From: Monodelphis domestica
Taxonomy: Eukaryota > Chordata > Mammalia > Didelphimorphia > Didelphidae
Reading direction: 5' to 3'
Length of the DNA stretch: 64,000 bases
NCBI RefSeq assembly: GCF_027887165.1
Contig: NC_077233.1
Span: 178,587,006 to 178,651,005 of the forward strand
In this document: piece by piece, positions 44,221 to 55,294 of the stretch
How positions within the stretch are numbered: the stretch's first letter is position 1
Layout of the letters: each line of letters begins with the position of its first letter
Notes under the pieces: model-generated
Told to the model about the DNA's origin: nothing
The model's input: the letters and a program-made list of their open reading frames with translations, nothing else
Databases searched by the model: none
Made by a program: the position numbers and the translations under genes

Positions 44221-45614
44221 AAATCCAGTTCCATCATGAATCCCTTGCTAATCTCTGTTGATCAGCCCATCAACATTTTGCTATTTTGGTATATTTTAAT
44301 AAACTCTTTTAATTCTTTTTTTCCAAGGTTTTGATTTTTAATCAGGGTGAAAGTCTAAACAAAGAGTTTTCCTTTTAACAAAGATACAGAAATGACATAA
44401 ATAATAAAAAACATCTCCTAGAAACTGTTTCATTCCTTAAGGAGAATGAGATCATACTTGATGTAGTTTCTACAAAGCATTTGCTCTACCAAATTCACTT
44501 CTGAATGTGGCATAGTCAGCATACAGATCACTTCTTTAACTTCAGGACACAGTATCATAAAGTCAGTCCACAACTGGATCAGATCAAACAGGTTTTTCTT
44601 TAGTGATATACTGGTGATCCAGGTTGGATTCTAGAATAGACTCTACTCACTGTCCCTCTACTCTCAAACTTTCTAGTCTCAAAGAGTCTTTCATTGTATT
44701 CCCATTCCTCTTTTAACTAAGAACAAAAAAGAAGAGACACAGCAAGGATAAAGGAACCATCTGAGTGAGCTAAGCATTGATGGGTTACATGATGACCTCT
44801 GGAGCTGGGGAAGGGTAGCCCAAGACCCTTCTCCCTTCTCCAAAGATGACATCATGACTTTCCTTCATTGCCACCAGCAAAGAGAGATCAATCATCCTAT
44901 TAGTATCTTTTGTAAGCACACTCAATTATGGCTTAACAATCAGAACAAATAGTTATAAAATATCTGTACAACCTTTGAAGTGGGGAGATAGGTCCCTTCA
45001 TTCCATATCATCATGAACCTCCCTAAACAGGATTACCAAATTGTTTTGTGTCCCCAAGAATGAACCTTCACTGGTCAGTCTCCTGTTATAAAAATAGTGG
45101 ATGGCTTTTAAAACTTTTAACTTCTGTCAAATGAATTCAGTGAGACTGGGGCATATGTGTGTGAATGTGTGTGCAGATATACAGACACAGCTGGAATGTT
45201 TTGGCTGCCAAAAGATCAATTCATATCCCTGAGACAATCAAAGTAGAGACTGGGAGGTAGATTTGATGATAGATCCATATGTGGGGTAAGGAATGAAGGC
45301 AGAATGAAATGTAGGGAAGGGAAACTATACATTTGATAAGAGAAATGAAAGTATTGAACAAGAAACTGCCTTTTTTCATTTTTTCTTTTTTAAAGATTAC
45401 ATCCATGTTTCCTCAGCTATGATCTTTACTTGTTCCAGATCAATATCATGCCCCTAAATAATGAATGCTGAGCTGCAGGGTGATAGTCTCCAGTTGCACT
45501 GGTTCTGAGTCAAGTCTACCTTAGGTCTAACACTTTGTTGGTTTGGGCCCAAAGGGGAACTAACGCTTTCTTCCTCCCCAAAATCAGAAATACTATATAA
45601 GATTTTTTACATAA
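44221..45614. other. Unassigned sequence, 1.4 kb
   Basis: No family recognised. No exon supported; the frame at 45221-45406 shows no domain. Confidence 0.35.
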
Positions 45615-45785
45615 GATTGTAAATTTAGAACTATAAGGGATTTTAGAAGTAATTGAGTCCAATTAACTCATTTTGCAAACATGAAAATTGATGTTACCCT
45701 CACTGATATGTATCTGAGGCAATATTTGAACTCTAGCCTCCCTGTCTCTAAATCCATTATTGTCCACTGAGTCACCTAGTTGTCT
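45615..45785 (-). mobile_element. MIR-like SINE
   Basis: 'ttgtaaatttagaactataa', 'actcattttgcaaacatgaa', 'tccactgagtcacctagttg'. Confidence 0.7.
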
Positions 45786-45786
45786 T

Positions 45787-46810
45787 TTTCAATTTTTTGT
45801 TAAATATTTCCCAATTACATGTAAAATTTTTAACATTCATTTTTTAATTGAATTCCAAATACCCAAAGGGCTATAAAACAATGCATACCCTTTGATCTAG
45901 TAATACCCCTACTAGATCTATATTCCAAAGAGATCAAAAAAGGGGGAAAGGGCCTACTTGTCCAAAAATATTTATAGCAACTCTTTTTGTGGTTCCAAAG
46001 AATTGGAAATTGGAGTAATGTCCATCAATTGAGGAATGGCTAAACAAATTGTGGTATATGAGAGTGATGGAATACTATGGTGCTATAAGGAATGGTGAAC
46101 AGGATGGTTTCAGAAAGAGCTGGAGAGACCTACATGAACTGATGCTGAGTGGGATAAGGAGAACCAGGAGAACATTATATGCAGCAACAGCAATATTGTA
46201 GAATGATCAATTGTGACAGACTTAGCTACTCTCAGCAATATAGTGATCCAGAACAATTTTTCTGATGGGCTTATGACAAAGGATGCTATCCACCTCCAAG
46301 GAAAGAAGTGTTGAAATTGTAATGCAGATGAAAGCTTATGATTTTTCACTTGTTGATTTGAGGGTTTTGTTTGGAGTTTTGATTTCATATGATTATTCAC
46401 TTTAAAAAATGAACAATATGGAAATATTTTGCATGATAATACCTGTATGACCCTGATTGATGTGCTGGTTAGCTCCAGGAATAGAGATATAAGGAAAGGA
46501 GGGAGACAATTTAGATCATATAACTTAGGAAAACTTATGTGGAAACTTATTACATTTAATCAGTAAAAAAAAATAAAAATAAAAATTTTGAGTTTCAGGT
46601 TCTCTTTCCCTCCTAACCCTCCTACCTCCTTGAAAAGGCAAACATTTTGGTATTGATTATAAATGTGAAGTCATGCAAAACATATCTCCAGATTAGCCAT
46701 GTTGCAAAAGAAAATACAGACAAAAAATTAGAAAAATAAAGTTGTTTTTTTTAAGTATGCTTCAATATGCATTGAATTGACTCTTAAATAGCTCCACTTA
46801 TCCAGAGCTC
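45787..46810 (-). mobile_element. Old L1 3' end, split by an opposite L1
   Basis: Left arm 45787-45862: 'cccaattacatgtaaaattt', 'aacattcattttttaattga'. Right arm 46586-46810: 'ttttgagtttcaggttctct', 'tccttgaaaaggcaaacatt', 'gtgaagtcatgcaaaacata'. The two arms join into one reverse L1 3' UTR. Confidence 0.8.
45863..46585 (+). mobile_element. 5'-truncated older L1, inserted in the L1 above
   Basis: Starts in ORF2 ('acccaaagggctataaaaca', 'gtaatacccctactagatct'), includes 'gtccatcaattgaggaatgg' and 'gaatactatggtgctataag', and the 3' UTR to an A-rich end at 46566-46585. Different subfamily from the 30.4 and 47.2 kb copies. Confidence 0.85.
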
Positions 46811-47140
46811 TGACTTACCCATTTTATTTTGTTGAATAATTTAAAGACATCTTCCTGGCTCTCCTTGGAGGGTGAAGAGTTGAGATTTCCTCCTAGAATT
46901 TCCATTTAAGGAGGATTCTCAAGCTAACTATCTCTTAATTTCTCAATGGGCTATGTTTTTCTAGACTTCTCCATCCCCAATTGCTATGATAGGTACTTTT
47001 TCCACTACTCCACTCCTCCTTTTCATATTCCTTTTACGTGTAGTATTCTGCCATTAGACTAAAAGTTCCTTAGGGGAAGAAGTTATCTTTTGCTTTTGCT
47101 TTTGTATCCTTAGCACTAAGCACAGTACCAGACAAATATT

Positions 47141-48216
47141 TGTTGTTGTCATTCAGTTATTTTTCAATGATATTCTACTCTTCCTGACCCTATTTGAGGT
47201 TTTCTTTTCTTTTCTTTCTTTTTTTTTGGGGGGGTGAAAAACTTTTAATTAATTAAATTTAGAATATTTTTCCATGGTTACATGATTCAAGTTCTTTCCC
47301 TCCCCTCATCCTACCCCCTCCTACCGCCCCTCCCATCCCCGTAGCCAACAAGCAATTCCACTGAATTTTACATGTGTCATTGTTCAAAATCTATTTCTGT
47401 ATTATTAATATTTGCCTCAGGGTGGTCATATAAAGTCTACATCCCCAGTCATATTCCCATCAACCCATGTGATCCAGCAGTTGTTTTTCTTCTGTGTTTC
47501 AACTACCATAGTTCTTTCTCTGGAGATGGATAGTGTTCTTTCTCATAAATTTCTCATAATTGTCCTGGATTATTGTATTACTGCTCATAGAGAAGTCTAT
47601 TACATTCAATTGTGCCACAGTGTATCAGTCTCTGTGTACAGTGTTCTCCTGGTTCTGCTCCTTTCACTCTGCATCAGTTCCTGGAGGTTGTTCCAGTCCC
47701 CATGAAATTCCTTCACTTTATTATTCCTTTGAGCACAATAGTATTCCATCACCAACAGATACCACAATTTGTTCAGCCATTCCCCAATTGAAGGGCATCC
47801 CCTCATTTTCCAATATTTTTGCCACCACAAAGAGTGCAGCTATAAATATTTTTTATGTCTTTTTCCTTATTATCTCTTTAGGGTATAAACCCAGCAGTGG
47901 TATGGCTGGATTACAGGGCAGGCAGTCTTTTAAAGCCCTTTGAGTATATTTCCAAATTGCCATCCAGAATGATAGGATCAATTCACAACTCCACCAGCAA
48001 TGCATTAATGTATATTTGGGGTTTTCTTGGAAAAAATACTAGAATACTTTGCCATTTCCTTGTCTAGCTCATTTTACAGATGAGGAAACTGAGACAAAGT
48101 TTAGTGTCTGGTCCAAGGTCACACAGCTGGTCTGAGACCAGATTTGAATTTAGGAGGCTGAGCCTTCCTGACTCTATCAGATACTCTATCTACTGCGCTG
48201 TCTAGCTACCCCACCT
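47141..48216 (-). mobile_element. MAR1-type SINE containing an L1
   Basis: The RTE-like tail part is at 47141-47206 ('tgttgttgtcattcagttat', 'cctgaccctatttgaggttt'). The body and head are at 48013-48212 ('actttgccatttccttgtct', 'gtccaaggtcacacagctgg', 'tctactgcgctgtctagcta'). Confidence 0.9.
47207..48012 (-). mobile_element. Relatively young 5'-truncated L1
   Basis: Contains the ORF2 C-terminus on the minus strand; frame 47606-47830 reads 'MRGCPSIGEWLNKLW' and 'MEYYCAQRNN' and 'WNNLQELMQSERSRTRRTLY' without a stop, then a full 3' UTR to 47235. The duplication 'tatttgaggttttctt' (47191-47206) versus 'tatttggggttttctt' (48013-48028) differs at one base. Confidence 0.93.
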
Positions 48217-48264
48217 GACAAATATTAGGCATTTCACAAATGTTCACTGACTGGCTGACCAGAC

Positions 48265-48920
48265 AAAGGCATCTGCACTTTATCCTAAAAGTAATGAGGA
48301 ATTACTAAAAGTTCTCATATAATCCATTGTTCAAGAAGTAACATGTATAAATCAGTGTTTGAGGATTATTAATGTGCCAGTTCTGTGGAGGATAGATTGA
48401 AGATGAGAAAAATTGGATGAATACAAGGTGTCCAAATGATCGGCTACTTCAAAAGTATAAGAAAAAGTGATGAGGTACTGAACTAGGGTAGTTAGGGTAT
48501 AAGTAGGAAGAATTTCAAAGTCATAGAATTAAACAAGATTTAGGAACTTGGATATGAGAAGGGGGTGAGTGCAAGTGCAGAATAAAAATGATTCCTAGGT
48601 TACTAACTTTGCTGACTAGAATTATGGCTATGTCCTTGACTGAAATAGAGAAGTTACAGGAAAACAAGAGAGCTTAAAAGAAAACTTAATGAAACTTATT
48701 TTGGACATATTGAATTTGAGATGCCAATGAAACATCCAGATAGAGATGGGCAGGAAGCAGCTGAGGATACAAGAATGGAGCTAAGAAGAGAGATTATGGC
48801 AAGATGTCTGTATCTAGAGATTAGGATGATTCTACGTAGAGATGAGCTGAAAATATCACAGAGAGTATGTAGAGAGAGAAGAATGAACTTAAAAGAGTCC
48901 TGAGGTATAGCTATACCCAG
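48265..48920 (-). mobile_element. L2 LINE reverse-transcriptase region
   Basis: 'ttggacatattgaatttgag' with 'atgccaatgaaacatccaga' is the reverse of the M-S-H-R-H-L-K-L-N-M segment, and 'ctagagattaggatgattct' upstream fits the Y-A-D-D segment region. Includes 'gtccttgactgaaatagaga'. Decayed; the plus frame 48721-48903 is a shadow. Confidence 0.8.
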
Positions 48921-48959
48921 AAAGACAGTCTAATTGTATCAGATAGCACATGGAGATTT

Positions 48960-49560
48960 TGTACTATATATTAATAGAAAAGGAAAATGACTATTTCTTT
49001 GGCTAGCTAATATATTTTTATTATATTTATTTTTATTTAAGAAATGTCTTTGGCCCCAGATATTCCAAATGTGGGAGATTGTACTGGACCTAACTAGGCC
49101 AATGATCTTTCCCACTTGTATTTATCCACTGAACAAAAATTAGGCAGTTTGAACAGGAGAGAATCACTCTTAAAATTCTCCAAAACAACCATGTTTTAAC
49201 CAATAACCAATCCTCTTTTCTATAGACCAATTTCTTCTTTGGACCATCTACCCATAATCAAGCAGTGCTTAAAGAAAAGGAGATAACCTTACTGTGATGT
49301 CACAGCAACCCTCCATGAAATGTTTTTGAAAATAAATGCCCTTTAATGGTAGAGAAGTTTTACTCCTTAAGTGATTTACAATGAAATAACCAATTGGTCT
49401 AACTTTAATTAAGAACTAATTACCTGGGCTTTAGTCAAAACATGTTTGTAGTTGACTCAAAAATTACAGTAGTGATAATGTTCAAGATTCTCCTGTATGT
49501 AAAGGAATTTTCCTGGAAACTTCTTTAACTCTGTATTACAAGTCCAGCATTGCATAGTCA
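48960..49560. other. Repeat-free block, possible conserved non-coding element
   Basis: No repeat recognised. 49260-49560 holds a CRE-like 'tgatgtcaca' and adjacent homeodomain-like 'taattaagaactaattacc'. Conservation is not testable here. Confidence 0.25.
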
Positions 49561-49565
49561 GTTAG

Positions 49566-49690
49566 AGGTGGCAGCTTGTAAAATGAGCTGGAGAAGGAAA
49601 TGGCAAATTTCTCCAGTATCTTTGCCAAGAAAACTCCAAAGGGAGTAATGAAGAATAGACTTGCCTAAATTACTGAACAACAAAAAATCT
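49566..49690 (+). mobile_element. MAR1-type SINE with internal deletion
   Basis: Only a few head bases ('aggtggcag') are followed directly by the tail half ('gtaaaatgagctggagaagg', 'ctccagtatctttgccaaga', 'attactgaacaacaaaaaat'). Confidence 0.85.
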
Positions 49691-50702
49691 AATTGTTATA
49701 GAAAGTAAGAGTAAGATGAAGGCCTTTTTTTTTTCTTTATGATGACAGGAGGATTGGCAATGGCCAACAGCTTTACCTCTCACCTTCCTGTGTTTCTATG
49801 GCTTCTTGAGGCTTAATGGAGCCAAAGGCAATTCACATATTCCAGCACTAATCAAGCTGGGTCCTAGAAAGAGACATGAAAGGGATATAAGTGCATATCC
49901 CCAACAGGACTCAGCAAGAGGTCATAGGAGGACTACTGCCAACATTGTAAGAACAGGGAAAAAGTGAAAGTAGAATTGCTTTAACTGGCTTAGGAACAAG
50001 GTCCTGGGACCTTTAAGACAAAGTGTCAGATCTTTTTACCTGGCTGAGAAATTTTTTCTTTTTAATTTTTGCCTTTCTATGGATAGGTCTGCTTAACATT
50101 GACCGACATCAAATGTAGAAATATATTTACTGGTCTCAGGATGTTTGTCTCTGGGGGCTCTTATTAGAAGAGATTGATGGTACTTCCTCAAAGTGGCTGG
50201 AAACACTAGTTGGAAGCAGATGGAGATGGACTACAAAGCAGCACCAGCAAAGTGGCAGAGATTCCGTGCCATGTCACGGGTGGATGTTTGTTTAACTGAT
50301 TTGAGGAATGACAACAGTTTCCAGACCATGATGAGAAGTTGTAGGACATAGAAAAAAAGCAGTGAGTCACAGAAACATTATGTGAAGGAACAAACTTGAA
50401 TCTTATCTTCACTGGTACTGTGAGTCATGAAGACCAGGTGGGGGCAAAGACATCCAGAGAAGAGAGTTGTTGAATGTTCTGGCTAACCCAGGTCCTTAAA
50501 GAGAGGGAGCCCAGATTGGCATTATATGTTTGTAATGCCTTCATGGGTCCTTACAGAAAAAGGAGATCATCAAAAGAGTAAATTATCTTGACAACGGCCA
50601 TGACATTAGATATGAGTTCTTTTGAGGTTTTGTGGCATATAATGAAATTATTCTATGTTCTATGCTTTGTTAGCATGCCACTGATACAGAGAAGGGAAGG
50701 AG
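49691..50702. other. Unassigned sequence, 1.0 kb
   Basis: No family or exon recognised. The frame at 50206-50412 (minus) has no domain. Confidence 0.35.
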
Positions 50703-50930
50703 AGAGAACAAGCATTTGTTAAGGTACCAAGAATTTGCCAGGCATTGTGCTAAGCACTTTATAAATTTTCTCTCATTTCAACCATTCAACAGTACTGCAA
50801 GGTAGATGTGATTACTATTTCTATTTTATTGTTGAAGAAACTGAGGCAAAAAGTGATTTACCTAGAGTCACATAGCTAGTAAGTGTCAGATGGACTCCTA
50901 CTTTAACCACTGCACCACCTAGTGACTTCT
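50703..50930 (-). mobile_element. CORE-SINE (MIR/MON-like), near full length
   Basis: 'gccaggcattgtgctaagca', 'ctctcatttcaaccattcaa', 'agaaactgaggcaaaaagtg', 'gagtcacatagctagtaagt', 'ccactgcaccacctagtgac'. 50931-51194 is unassigned. Confidence 0.85.
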
Positions 50931-51194
50931 ACCAGAGAAGGAACTGAATACATCTAGATGTAAGCAAAATAAACTATGATGCCTCAAGCAAAATTATAAA
51001 CCTATATGAATAAACCTAAAGCATCACTATTGAGCCACAGGTTTCATAGAGGCTTCCTGACAGATATGATTTAAAATCAATAATTCCCTCCTGTCCAAAA
51101 GAGAGTTGCCCTACCTGTTCTCTCCTGTCTCAAAAGCCTTTGTAAATGTCATTGGATCATAAAGTTTAAAAAAATATGCCCAAAATACTATAGA

Positions 51195-51300
51195 CTTATA
51201 ATTCTAAGGAATCTCAGATCTGATCAGAACTACTCATTTTACTGATGAAGAAACTGAGTTAAGGCCTTTCATTCAACAACTACTAATTGAGTCTAGCATT
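51195..51300 (-). mobile_element. THER1/MIR fragment
   Basis: 'ttctaaggaatctcagatct', 'cattttactgatgaagaaac', 'tgagttaaggcctttcattc'. Confidence 0.65.
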
Positions 51301-51424
51301 CAAAGCTCTACTTGGGAGAAACTCATATCAATTGGATTCTTAGAGTAGCTTTTTTTAGAGGAAGGAGAGAATCAAAAAAGACAAAACACCTTGAGGTTTT
51401 ATTGGGTCAGCAGGATGACCCTAA

Positions 51425-51590
51425 AGTGGATGAGAAACTGGAATTAGAGTCAAGACGACTTGATTTAAAATTCTTCTTTCCTTACCAGATATAAGAATCT
51501 AGGCAAATTATTTAATTTCTTTATGACTCCATTTCCTTACTGTAAAATGAAAGGATGAGATTTGATAATCCCTAAGATTGCCTTTTTTAT
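51425..51590 (+). mobile_element. MIR/THER1 SINE
   Basis: 'gaaactggaattagagtcaa', 'gaatctaggcaaattattta', 'tccatttccttactgtaaaa'. Confidence 0.75.
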
Positions 51591-52420
51591 TTATCAAAGA
51601 GATAAAGAAAATTTTAAATGTCTATATGAAAGAAGGGCAGGGAAGAAGAGGTAGATTGAGAAACGTGAAAATAAATCCTCAAACATTCCCAATGTTACCA
51701 ATTTTTAATTATTTATTTTATTACTCTGAATGTCATCACAACTCAGGTCCTGTGAATTTTCAGGTATGTATTTAAATGTGTACATACAATTCACATATGC
51801 ATACTAACTGAGAATCCTCTCAGTTACTTTGGGACCTAAGTGGGTATTGTGCAATGTGGTCTGGATGCTCATTCACTGAACCAGGAAGAGATGGGTAGAA
51901 AGTAAAACTCCCAACCCCATGGTGGACACTATAGCAGCTGGCCTTGAAGTTGCCTTCACCCTGGGTTACCTTATTGAATTGTTCCCATGCTTAAGATGTT
52001 CTAGAAATTGGAGCAGCAGAAGTAGGTCCATTTGGGAGATGGATTGCCACTGAAGCCAGAAAAGCTAGGATGATAATAAAAAGGCTGCACGATCACTGAA
52101 GCACAAAATGCAAACAGAAACTACCTGAAAAATACTATGGGCCTTGCAAAAGGCATTTTTCTTCCTATGCAATCAGCTGCCATTGAATATATGTGCTTTC
52201 CAACAGGGTGACGCTGCAGATAAGCATTTGAGGTGCATACAAATAACCAGCTTTGTGTCACTGCTATGCATTATTACCCAGCATTCATATGCTGCCCAGA
52301 GCACTTTAATATTTGCAAAGAGCGCTGTGTAGAATGCTTTTTATCAGTATTTTCACAGGATAAATCCAATGAAGATCTACTGTCATCATGTCCCCTATCT
52401 GCCCCCAACAAAAAGCAAAC
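51591..52420. other. Repeat-free block, possible conserved non-coding element
   Basis: About 830 bases without recognised repeats. 52080-52380 looks most conserved in texture: an E-box 'cagctg' (about 52170), POU-like 'atgcaat' and 'atgcattatta' words and no decay-like homopolymers. The frames 52144-52332 and 52233-52658 cross it, but the second also runs into an L2, so neither is a supported gene. Confidence 0.28.
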
Positions 52421-52424
52421 AAAA

Positions 52425-52580
52425 AAATCTCAACTCTTCAATTACTGCCTACAGAATCATATCCAGGTTCCTGAGGACATTCAAGGTTTATCACATTTTG
52501 ACCTCTATCTATTTTTCCAGTCTGATGCTCCACTATTCCTTTATTTGAAACTTCTCCAGGCAAAGTGGTTTCCTAATCTC
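52425..52580 (+). mobile_element. L2 LINE 3' region fragment
   Basis: 'cctacagaatcatatccagg', 'ttcctgaggacattcaaggt', 'tttgacctctatctattttt' keep the order of the L2 ORF2 C-terminal region. A C11 run follows at about 52580-52590. Confidence 0.5.
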
Positions 52581-52599
52581 CCCCCCCCCCACAAATCTG

Positions 52600-52760
52600 C
52601 CATGATCTTTCTAAAAGACCTGGATTCAAATCTTATTTCTGATTCATACAACCTATGATAAGTCATTTCTCATTTTGGAATTCAGTTTCCTTACCTGAAA
52701 AATTAAGAGGTTGAACTAGATGCCCTTTGAGATCCCTTCTAGTTCTAGAATTCTTGACTT
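52600..52760 (+). mobile_element. MIR/THER1 SINE
   Basis: 'gacctggattcaaatcttat', 'attcagtttccttacctgaa', 'gaactagatgccctttgaga', 'tcccttctagttctagaatt'. Confidence 0.85.
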
Positions 52761-52817
52761 CCCTTTTTAACCTATGTGTAGATAAGAGAGAGACAGACTA
52801 GGCATAATCTTAGAGCT

Positions 52818-53172
52818 TGTAGTTGTTCAGTTGTTCAGTCATATACAACTCATGACGCCATGAATCAGAGCAGACTAGGTCCTTCTGACTTCTACTATCT
52901 CTCAAAGTCTGTTCAACTTCATGTTGTTTCTATGATACAATTGTCCTATCTTCATCTTCTATTCTCTTTTTTTTTGCCTTCAATATTTACCAACATCAGG
53001 TCTTTTCTGAGTATTGTCTTATTATGTGGCCAAAGTATTCAAACTTCAGCTTTAGTATTTGATCTTCTAATAAATAGTCTAAATTAATTTCTTTTAACTA
53101 TTGACTGAAATTAACTCCTTGCTATGCAAAGGACTCTCAAAAATCTCTAGCACCACAATTCAAAGGGGATAA
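52818..53172 (-). mobile_element. RTE-type LINE 3' end
   Basis: 'gttgttcagttgttcagtca', 'ctatctctcaaagtctgttc', 'tcttattatgtggccaaagt', 'ctccttgctatgcaaaggac', and 'gcaccacaattcaaagggga' are the reverse of the RTE 3' end. The first word is also the tail of MAR1, which ties this LINE to that SINE family. The frame 52860-53087 is a shadow. Confidence 0.85.
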
Positions 53173-53339
53173 TCATAAAGACCTATCAATAATAATATTA
53201 TAATTCCTGCACTCAGCAAATAAAACTGGGGACACAGGAATATCTTGCATCTAAGGAAATTCAAGTAAGTTCACAAAATCTAATAAGGAATATAAACATA
53301 TTTATTAGGCTATAGATAAGAATATGATTATGACATGTG

Positions 53340-53500
53340 GTATACTGAAGAGAAGAATAACCTCAGAAACAGGAAAAATTAGATTCAAGTGCCATCTCTA
53401 AAATATATTAGCTGGGTGGCTCTGGGAAAGTTACTTAACTTTTCTGTGCCCCTAGGCAAGTCTCTTATGACTTGGCAGATTTTTAATGATCTGCTAGTTA
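53340..53500 (+). mobile_element. MIR SINE fragment
   Basis: 'attcaagtgccatctctaaa', 'gctctgggaaagttacttaa', 'ttttctgtgcccctaggc'. 53173-53339 is unassigned. Confidence 0.7.
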
Positions 53501-53504
53501 GCTA

Positions 53505-53740
53505 AGTAGAGCATTTATTAAGAACTTACTATGTGTCAGGCACTATGTAAAATGTTGGGAACGTAAATACAAGAAAGCAAGATGGTCCTTGCCTTAAGGA
53601 GCTTCTCTTTTATTGCAGGAAGACAACAAATAAAGGAAGAGATAAAAGGGGGGAATGTAATGCATGGAATAATGGTTTGGAGAAGGTAGGAAGTGACATG
53701 GAGGCTTGGTTCAAGAAAAGATAAACTAAAGTTCACCTAT
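53505..53740 (-). mobile_element. L2 3' tail
   Basis: 'catttattaagaacttacta', 'gtgtcaggcactatgtaaaa', 'ggtccttgccttaaggagct'. Confidence 0.78.
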
Positions 53741-54475
53741 CAAGACTTAGTGAGACTCCTAGTATGGAATCCAAGCCTCTAATAAGGAAATGACAGAAAT
53801 GTAAGGTAGAAGAGAAATCTCATGGTTTGATACAGGGAGTTTCCATACCAGGAAATCATAATGCCAATTAAATCACAGGTTTGGGAGAAAAGGGAGAACA
53901 GTGGGTAGTATACAGTTGGGATTTAAATTGAGTGGAACAATAACTACAGCTTCAGTAAGGAATTCCCTGCAATGCCAGTTGAGTTGGGCTAGTCATTAGA
54001 GAGAACCATTTTGAAATTCCTTCCTGTGCTCATTTTGCCTAGGCAGGTTCCATCACTCCTCTATTTTATCCAAGGACTCCTCTTTTTAGTCTAGGAACTT
54101 GAAATAGGAACTCCTTTATTGCTTAGCTAGTATCTATTAGCTTAAGAGTCCAACCTGGTTTTGGTTTGCCACTTATATCATTCTTCCAGAATTATTTTGT
54201 CCTACCTCATTTTCTTTACCTTAGAATCCCTTGGTGTGTCCTTTGAATTTTGTCTTCTAGCATTCTAGCATTGTGGGAAATGTCACACCTTCCACATTCT
54301 CTCCCTTCCATACCCCAGTTAAAAAATCTTCAGTCCATAATGAATTATACCTGGTACACATGTATAATCTTTAGGTACTATATATGTTTTACAAAATCAA
54401 TCAAGTTATACAGATTATTAACGCATAAACTATTCCAGGTATATAAACTACATAAAGGTACACATAGCTCACTAT
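53741..54475. other. Mostly unassigned sequence
   Basis: 53820-53890 ('gggagtttccataccaggaa', 'tgccaattaaatcacaggtt') resembles the unnamed repeat at 11595-11800. The rest shows nothing I recognise. Confidence 0.35.
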
Positions 54476-54689
54476 CATATATTTCTCAGCACCTTTATGA
54501 CTGTTTTTCTCTCTTCTTCAAATTTTGCCCTTATGCTAGAAAACTTCAACATTGATATCAATCCTCCCTCAAACCTTTAACTTCTCATTTCCTCAGTTTA
54601 TGTAAATTCTATTATGTACTCCACTCCACCATAGCCATGATGGGATTATCACACACAGGGTCACACCATTAATCAAAAGTATTACATTT

Positions 54690-55294
54690 TGAAGGTGGAG
54701 TCAAGATGGTGGCATAGAGGCAGTGAAAGTTCAGACCTTTGAAAACCCTTCCTTACTGATTACAAACTAAATGCTCCTAGGGGACTGAAAATCAAATCTA
54801 ACAATAATACCGAGCAAAGGAACCCTCCTACTGGACTCAACTTAAAAGGTAAGCCCCCCAAAAGCCTGAATTTGAGAAAATTGGGTTTAAGGGGAAGGAA
54901 GAAAGAAGGTCCACCTAGAGCGCTAAGCCTCCAGTGGCAGCTGGCACCTCTAGGTGGTCAAGGGTATTGGTCTAGAGGGAGTAATTTGCAGGAAAATCTG
55001 TGCCAGGTTCAGAGTGTCAAACACAGGTGGTGGGGAAGCAGTTGGAGAAGTGCAGAGTAGGCAACCTTGTTGTAGCAGCAGAGACACTCCATATTGCCCT
55101 CACCTTCCTAAGGTTTTGGCCTCAGGGTACAACCAGCTCAACCTAGCTGGACTTAATAGCATCAAAGCCTTCAGAGGGCAGAGAAGCTCAAGCTCCAACA
55201 CCCCTCCCCAACAGAATGCACTGAGAGATTTACTGACTAAGCTCCAAGTGTGAAGGCTGACAAAAAAGCCCCAAACTACAGACCACCCAAAAAA
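54690..55294 (+). promoter_or_regulatory. L1 5' UTR with a YY1-like site near +13
   Basis: 'caagatgg' at 54702-54709 lies 12-13 bases from the L1 start, the same place as the YY1-binding CAAGATGG of human L1. The surrounding 'ggag-caagatgg' context also matches. In human L1 this site sets the transcription start; here the role is inferred. No tandem monomers are visible. Confidence 0.6.

Larger units (their letters stand above)
47000..48262 (+). mobile_element. L2 3' end split by a MAR1 that is split by an L1
   Basis: Left L2 part to 47140: 'taaaagttccttaggggaag', 'tatccttagcactaagcaca'. Right part from 48217: 'gacaaatattaggcatttca', 'caaatgttcactgactgg'. The word 'gacaaatatt' is duplicated at 47131-47140 and 48217-48226, marking the MAR1 insertion. 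46811-46999 is unassigned. Confidence 0.85.
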
